A stretch of 9,658 nucleotides of DNA, from assembly GCA_031254955.1 (NCBI GenBank), contig JAIRTK010000091.1, positions 1 through 9,658 on the forward strand, in the 5' to 3' direction. Positions 5,360 to 9,658 of this stretch are shown here, one piece after another (the first letter of the stretch is position 1; each line of letters starts with the position of its first letter). Source of the stretch: Opitutaceae bacterium (GTDB lineage Bacteria > Verrucomicrobiota > Verrucomicrobiia > Opitutales > Opitutaceae). Below the pieces are notes generated by a model. The model ran no database searches. It was not told the DNA's origin and saw only the letters and a list, made by a program, of their open reading frames with translations. Both the position numbers and the translations under genes were made by a program.

Positions 5360-7692
5360 ACTTCCACGCGCCGCAACTCCTCTGGCTCCTGCTCGTGCCG
5401 CTCGTGTTCGTGCTGGCCGACCTCACGCGCCGCGTGCGCGCCCCGGCGCTGCGCCCGAAAATCCTCCGCGCACGGGCCGGCTCGCGCTCGCTGGTGCTCG
5501 CACGGGGGCGGGCGCCCGTCTCGCCTGAATCCAGATTCCGGCTGCGCCTCTGGCTCGGCCTCGCGCTCGCCATCGTCGCGCTCGCCCGCCCGCAATGGGG
5601 CCGCGTCTCCGAGCCGGTGTTCGACCAGTCCCGCGAAATCCTCATCGCCCTCGACCTCTCGCGCTCCATGCTCGCGCCCGACATCCGCCCCTCGCGCCTT
5701 GAGCGCGCGAAGCTCCTCGTGAGCAGCCTGCTCGGGCGGCTTCGCGGCGAGCGCGTCGGCCTGATCGTCTTCGCCGGCACCGCGTTCCTGCAAAGCCCGC
5801 TCAGCGCCGACTACGAAATCCTCCGCGAGTTTCTGCCCCAGTTGAACCCCGCCTACCTGCCCCAAGGCGGCAGCGATTACGAGGCGCTCCTCAAGGCCGC
5901 CATCGGCGCGTTTGGCGAGCAGCCCGGCGACGCCGACCGCTACCTCGTCATCCTCAGCGACGGCGAGGCCACCGACGACGCGTGGAAGCTGCTCGCCGAC
6001 GCGCTCGCGAAGAAAAACATCCGCGTCATCGGCCTCGGCGTCGGCACCGGCGCCGGCTCGATGATTCCCGACGGGGCGGGCGGCTTTGTGAAAGACGAGC
6101 GCGGCGCCGTCGTGCTCTCGCGACTCGAAAGCGCCACGCTGCGCGACCTCGCCGACGCGACCACCGGCGTTTACGCCGACGCCAGCTCGTGGGTGGACCT
6201 CGCGCAAATCATCGAGGCCACCGTCGCGACCGGGCGGAAAGGCGAATTTCGCGAGGAAAACCGCGTGCGCATGACCGAGCGTTACCAAGGCTTCCTCGCC
6301 GCCGCGCTGCTGTTTCTAGCCTGGAGCCTCTGGGGCGAGTTCCCCGTCCGCCCGCGCCCGCGCGCCATGCGCCTGACCGCCACCGCCGGTGGCACCGGTG
6401 CCGATGTCGCTGGTGCTGCCGGTGCCGGTGCCGGCGCCAGTGGCCGTGGCGGCATTGCAAGCGGTGGCGCCGGTGCCGGAGGCGCTGCCGCCAACGCCAC
6501 GCTCGCCCTGCTGCTCGCGCTCGCGCTGCCCGCGCCCGATGCCGCCGCCGCGCATCAAGCCGCCGCCCCCGCATCGGCCCCCGCGCCGGCCAGCACCAAC
6601 GCCATCGACCTGCTCGGCGCCCCGCCCCCGCCCGGCGTCACTACGCCCGCCGCCGCGCCGCCCGCCGCCCCCCCCGATCCCGCCGCCCCGCTCTCCAAAC
6701 TCGTCGGCGAACTCTCCGCGCGCGACACGCTCCACGCCGCCGATTACGCCAACATGGCGCGAACCACGATCCATTACGGCGAATCCATCCAAGCCGCGCA
6801 GCAACCCGTCCCGGAGCCTCCCGTGCGCGACGCCCTCGCCGCCGTCGATGCCGGCGAGTTGCTGGACAACAACGCCGCCGACTGGCCGCGCCTGCGCGAG
6901 CAACTGGAGGCGTTCCTTAAAAAACCCGACGACCAGCAGCAGCAAAACCAGGACGACCAGCAAAAACAGGACAAACAAGACCAGCAGAAAAACGACCAAA
7001 AGCAGGACAACCAGCAGCAACAGCAAAACCAGTCCGGCGGAAACAATTCCCAAGACCAACAAAACCAATCCGGCGGACAAAACAGCGATTCCCAAAAACA
7101 AGACTCGCAAGGCGGAGACCAATCCCAAGACCGGCAAAACCAGCAGCAACAACAGCAGTCCGATCCGCAAAAAAACGACCAAAAGCAAAACGACCAAAAG
7201 CAAAACGGACAAGACCGGCAACAACAGCAACAACCCGGCCAGGACGACCAACAACAAAAACAGTCCGACCAGGATGGCCAAAAAGACCGGCGGCAGCAAA
7301 ACGGCGAAAAACAAAACCAGCCGAACTCCGCCGACCAGCAACAACCGCAAAACGAAAACCAGCCCGAGCCGCGCCAAGGCGAAAAAGCCTTCGACAACAT
7401 GCAGAAAAAAGACGACCCCAAAGACCCCGCCGCCCGCCCGCAACCCGAGACCGGCGACCAGCAACAGCAACCCCAACCCCAACCCGCCGCCAGCGGCACC
7501 GCCCCCGCAAACCCCGGCGACACCCAGCAAGTCGGCGGCACCGCCGGCGACTCCTCCGCGCAACCCGTGGACCCCGCGCTCGTCGTCCCGCTCCAAAAAC
7601 TCGACCAAATCCGCAACCAAGACTCCCCCGCCCGCCTCTTCCAACTCATGCAAGATCCCAACCAGCCCGTCAAAAAAGGCAAAGACTGGTAA
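5356..7692 (+). CDS. batB: BatB VWA protein fused in frame to a BatC-like Q/N-rich region
   Basis: 778 residues against roughly 330-350 for BatB alone. Residues 1-337 are BatB: helices at about 8-23 and 62-77 followed by ARPQWG, VWA domain with DLSRS (D100, S102, S104) and SDGEA (D202), then helix GFLAAALLFLAWSLW (312-326). The third MIDAS position is GGSDY, Ser or Asp where Thr is usual. From M338 comes a Gly/Ala repeat segment (about 345-379), a second hydrophobic stretch ATLALLLALALPAPDAAAA (381-399) resembling a signal peptide, a Pro/Ala linker, a folded-looking part (about 446-524), a Q/N/D/K-rich tract (525-675) and a conserved-looking end QKLDQIRNQDSPARLFQLMQ...KGKDW. A separate BatC start at ATG 6367 is possible, but no stop divides the two. 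The frame is also open upstream of 5356; I start at MNFHAPQLLWLL, the family start overlapping batA. Confidence 0.9.
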   Translation: MNFHAPQLLWLLLVPLVFVLADLTRRVRAPALRPKILRARAGSRSLVLARGRAPVSPESRFRLRLWLGLALAIVALARPQWGRVSEPVFDQSREILIALDLSRSMLAPDIRPSRLERAKLLVSSLLGRLRGERVGLIVFAGTAFLQSPLSADYEILREFLPQLNPAYLPQGGSDYEALLKAAIGAFGEQPGDADRYLVILSDGEATDDAWKLLADALAKKNIRVIGLGVGTGAGSMIPDGAGGFVKDERGAVVLSRLESATLRDLADATTGVYADASSWVDLAQIIEATVATGRKGEFREENRVRMTERYQGFLAAALLFLAWSLWGEFPVRPRPRAMRLTATAGGTGADVAGAAGAGAGASGRGGIASGGAGAGGAAANATLALLLALALPAPDAAAAHQAAAPASAPAPASTNAIDLLGAPPPPGVTTPAAAPPAAPPDPAAPLSKLVGELSARDTLHAADYANMARTTIHYGESIQAAQQPVPEPPVRDALAAVDAGELLDNNAADWPRLREQLEAFLKKPDDQQQQNQDDQQKQDKQDQQKNDQKQDNQQQQQNQSGGNNSQDQQNQSGGQNSDSQKQDSQGGDQSQDRQNQQQQQQSDPQKNDQKQNDQKQNGQDRQQQQQPGQDDQQQKQSDQDGQKDRRQQNGEKQNQPNSADQQQPQNENQPEPRQGEKAFDNMQKKDDPKDPAARPQPETGDQQQQPQPQPAASGTAPANPGDTQQVGGTAGDSSAQPVDPALVVPLQKLDQIRNQDSPARLFQLMQDPNQPVKKGKDW
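6379..6482. repeat. GGTGCC-rich palindromic repeat at the BatB/BatC junction
   Basis: GGTGCC occurs exactly at 6397, 6421, 6427 and 6472, with variants GGTGGC and GGTGCTGCC between. It includes hairpin GCCACC-gcc-GGTGGC (6379-6393) and the 12-bp palindrome GGCACCGGTGCC (6391-6402). It codes a Gly/Ala run (GGTGADVAGAAGAGAGASG...) with no family counterpart that I recognise, so it looks like repeat DNA retained in the reading frame. Confidence 0.75.
6928..7380 (+). repeat. Q/N/D/K-coding low-complexity tract with extreme T depletion
   Basis: About 150 residues of mostly Gln, Asn, Asp, Lys with some Ser/Gly, coded by CAR, AAY, GAY and AAA. By my count only 13 of 420 bases at 6961-7380 are T, and 6961-7020 and 7201-7260 have none. 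A perfect 15-base tandem duplication lies at 7174-7203 (NDQKQ twice), and NQSGG recurs. Slippage could change its length without loss of frame. Confidence 0.85.
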
Positions 7693-7698
7693 GCCGCC

Positions 7699-9658
7699 AT
7701 GACACCACTCACCGCATTCCCCCCCCGGCATGTAGGAGCTTCGCTTGCGAAGCCCGTCGTCAGTCCCCCCCCGCCCAAACCCGCGCCGCCCGCCCGCGTC
7801 GCCGCGCGCCCCCTGCGCGCGTGGCTCTCCCTCGCCGCGCTCCTGCTTGCCGCCGCCCACGCCCCCGCCCAGACCGTGCGCTGGGACCCCTCCAGCGGCA
7901 GCCTCGCCCAAGGCCAGACCAGCCAGATCCGGCTCGTTTTTGAAAACTGCAAACCCGGCGGAACCCCGCCCGTCCCCGACGTGCCCGGCCTCGCCATGCA
8001 ATATCTGGGCGCCAACACCTCCACGTCCATCAACCTCAACAACACCGCCAGGTCAACGACCGAGGTGATTGCGTTGACCTACGCCGTCCGCCCCAACACC
8101 CCCGCGCCCGCCACCATCCCCGCCTTCACCGTCGAGACCGACAAAGGCAGCGTCACGGTCCCGCCCGCACTCTTCCAAGTCGGCCCGCCGCCCGCCGCTG
8201 CCAACCAGCGCACCGTGGACTCCGTCGCCTCCGCCCGCTTCGATTTTCCCAAGGAAGCATGGGCCGGCTGCGTGGTTCCCTTCACCTACACCGTCAGCAT
8301 CACCCAGCAATTCTACGGCTCGCTCGAACATTACCCCCAGTGGACCGCCGACCCGCTCGTCATGGAAACATGGCGGCAGCCCGCCGAAAGCCAGGGCCTC
8401 GTCAACGGCGAGACCCGGCGCGTTTTCACCTTTGCCAACCGCGCCCTCGCCCGGCAGCCCGGCGCCCTCACCCTTCAACCCGCCAAACAAATCATCAAAC
8501 TCAACACCGGACGCCGCTCCTCGCCCTTCCCCGGCCTCCCGAATTTCCCCGGCCTCCCCGGCTTCGACACCTCCGAGGCATTTGAAATCCAGAGCGACGC
8601 CCCGGCCATCAACATCAAACCGCTCCCCGCCGGCGCCCCCCCCTCCTTCGCCGGCGCCGTCGGCCAGTTCCACCTGGATTCCAAGATCGTCCCCCAATCC
8701 GTGAAAGTCGGCGAACCCATCACCTGGACGCTCACGCTCACCGGCACCGGCAACTGGCCCGACATCCCCAACTTCGCCCCGCGCGATGTCTCAAAAGCCT
8801 TCCACGCCATCACCTCGCAACCCAAACGCACCATCAAGGAAGGCGCGCTTTTTGAAGGCGAACTCACGCAAGACATCGTGCTCGTCCCCACCGAGACCGG
8901 CGCCTACCGGCTCGGCCCGATTGACTGGACCTACTTCGACCCCGCCCCCGGCGCATACAAAACCATCCACATCCCCCTCATCACCCTCGATGTCACCGCC
9001 GCCGCCGGTGCCTCCAATGCCTCTTCCAGTGCCGCCGCCACCACCGGGAGCGCGGACATTCCTGTCCGCGAGACGCGGGCTGAAAGCCCGCGCCCCCTTC
9101 TCCCCGCCGTCCCTCCCCCGCCCGCCGCCATCCCGCGCGACCCGCTCCCCGGCCTCGCCGCCGCGTCCATCCCCGCGACCAACCGCGCCCTCGCCATCTG
9201 CGTCCTCGCCGTGCTCGCCATCGTGCCGCTCGCCTGGCTTCTGATGGCGCTGAAACGCGCCTTCCGCACCGACCCCGTCCGCCCCCGCCGCGAGGCCCGC
9301 CGCCGCCTCGCGCAGACGCTCCAGGCGCTCGACACCACCACCGACCGCGAGCACACCGCCCGCCTCCTCCAAGCCTGGCAGCGCGACACCGCCATCCTCT
9401 GGCAACTCCCGCAAACCGTCCCCGCCGCGGAAAACCTCCGTGCGCTCGCCAAGGGACCCTTCAAAAAAACTCCCCCCACCCCCACCGGGAGCGCGGGCAT
9501 TCCTGCCCGCGAAATCACGGACAAAAATATCCCCGCCCCCGCTCCCGTCTCCCCCCCCACCGTCTCCACCACCCCCACCACCATCGCCCCCACCTCCATT
9601 CCCGCTCCCATCTCCACCGCCGCCCCCACTCCCGCCCCCACCCCGCCCCGTGCTCTCG
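7699..9658 (+). CDS. batD: BatD, periplasmic and membrane-tethered Bat protein (3' end outside window)
   Basis: At least 653 residues; no stop up to the window end. BatD proteins have a signal peptide, tandem Ig-like periplasmic parts, one helix and a cytoplasmic tail, and work with BatA/BatB. Here: hydrophobic core LSLAALLLAAA (43-53) with likely cleavage APA/QT after A57; a first BatD repeat with VRWDPSSGSLAQGQTSQIRLVF (62-84) and FTVETDKGSVTVPP (145-158); a middle part GCVVPFTYTVSITQQFYGSLE (191-211); a second repeat from about 315 with VGEPITWTLTLTGTGNWPDIP and ETGAYRLGPIDWTYFDP; helix ALAICVLAVLAIVPLAWLL (497-515); tail with ARLLQAWQRDTAILW. The start ATG, 6 bp after batB, gives an unusually long 40-residue lead before the core. 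A CTG at 7813 would give a normal-length signal peptide but is a rare start. Three REP-like elements lie inside the frame. The last 50 residues are Pro/Thr-rich and interrupt the tail domain. Confidence 0.9.
   Translation, partial: MTPLTAFPPRHVGASLAKPVVSPPPPKPAPPARVAARPLRAWLSLAALLLAAAHAPAQTVRWDPSSGSLAQGQTSQIRLVFENCKPGGTPPVPDVPGLAMQYLGANTSTSINLNNTARSTTEVIALTYAVRPNTPAPATIPAFTVETDKGSVTVPPALFQVGPPPAAANQRTVDSVASARFDFPKEAWAGCVVPFTYTVSITQQFYGSLEHYPQWTADPLVMETWRQPAESQGLVNGETRRVFTFANRALARQPGALTLQPAKQIIKLNTGRRSSPFPGLPNFPGLPGFDTSEAFEIQSDAPAINIKPLPAGAPPSFAGAVGQFHLDSKIVPQSVKVGEPITWTLTLTGTGNWPDIPNFAPRDVSKAFHAITSQPKRTIKEGALFEGELTQDIVLVPTETGAYRLGPIDWTYFDPAPGAYKTIHIPLITLDVTAAAGASNASSSAAATTGSADIPVRETRAESPRPLLPAVPPPPAAIPRDPLPGLAAASIPATNRALAICVLAVLAIVPLAWLLMALKRAFRTDPVRPRREARRRLAQTLQALDTTTDREHTARLLQAWQRDTAILWQLPQTVPAAENLRALAKGPFKKTPPTPTGSAGIPAREITDKNIPAPAPVSPPTVSTTPTTIAPTSIPAPISTAAPTPAPTPPRAL
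7731..7755 (+). repeat. REP-like element inside the 5' end of batD
   Basis: Head TGTAGGA, then hairpin GCTTCGC-tt-GCGAAGC (7738-7753), then CCC. It shares the GTAGG head plus palindrome layout with 1033-1118 and resembles REP sequences known from Pseudomonas (TGTAGGAGC followed by a short palindrome). It codes residues 12-19 (VGASLAKP) of the lengthened signal-peptide lead. Confidence 0.75.
9046..9092 (+). repeat. Compound GGGAG-headed REP-like element inside batD
   Basis: Head GGGAG (9046-9050), hairpin CGCGGACA-ttcc-TGTCCGCG (9051-9070), then after AGA a second hairpin CGCGGGCT-gaa-AGCCCGCG (9074-9092). It is read in frame as GSADIPVRETRAESPR in the linker before the membrane helix. Confidence 0.85.
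9487..9511 (+). repeat. GGGAG-headed REP-like element inside the batD cytoplasmic tail
   Basis: Head GGGAG (9487-9491) and hairpin CGCGGGCA-ttcc-TGCCCGCG (9492-9511), same loop and same layout as the first hairpin of 9046-9092. It is read in the same codon phase and gives GSAGIPARE. Confidence 0.85.

Noticed and set aside
6316..8045. Two long minus-strand open frames opposite batB/batC
   Set aside because: They mirror the T-poor Q/N tract as Leu/Val- or Cys/Ser/Trp-rich low complexity; no domain, while the plus strand has clear Bat motifs.

Overview
GC-rich bacterial DNA, most likely from a Verrucomicrobiota member of the Opitutaceae type. This placement is inferred from the gene content, the protein style and the kind of interspersed repeats; no marker gene proves it.

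Layout. Bases 1-1019 hold the 3' third of uvrA (+). A convergent gap at 1020-1274 carries a REPIN-like inverted pair of hairpin repeats, a probable bidirectional terminator and three copies of an ACGCGT-centred repeat. At 1275-1673 (-) lies a small GGQ-domain release-factor-like protein. A 96-bp divergent gap leads into a five-gene + strand cluster that fills the rest of the window: a MoxR AAA+ ATPase (1770-2750), a DUF58 protein (2977-3930), the VWA protein BatA (4277-5359), a second VWA protein BatB fused in frame to a BatC-like Q/N-rich region (5356-7692), and BatD (from 7699, open at the window end at 9658).

How the genes work together. This is the Bat (Bacteroides aerotolerance) arrangement of the MoxR/VWA class. 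A cytoplasmic AAA+ ATPase and a DUF58 protein act with membrane-anchored VWA proteins (BatA, BatB) and a periplasmic, membrane-tethered BatD. Such sets are thought to assemble, activate or protect envelope proteins, but the exact substrate is not known. batA and batB overlap by ATGA and batB and batD are 6 bp apart, so these three are surely co-transcribed. The moxR-DUF58 (226 bp) and DUF58-batA (346 bp) gaps are long and full of structured repeats.

What stands out is repeat DNA rather than a new enzyme system: a perfect 39-bp inverted repeat between moxR and the DUF58 gene, a 42-bp nearly perfect spacerless palindrome before batA, a GGTGCC-rich segment at the batB/batC junction, and GTAGG/GGGAG-headed hairpin elements (REP-like) both between genes and inside the batD reading frame. 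Two of the batD elements are read in the same frame and give the same peptide pattern, TGSA[D/G]IP[V/A]RE. I found no tRNA, rRNA, CRISPR array, IS element or phage gene.
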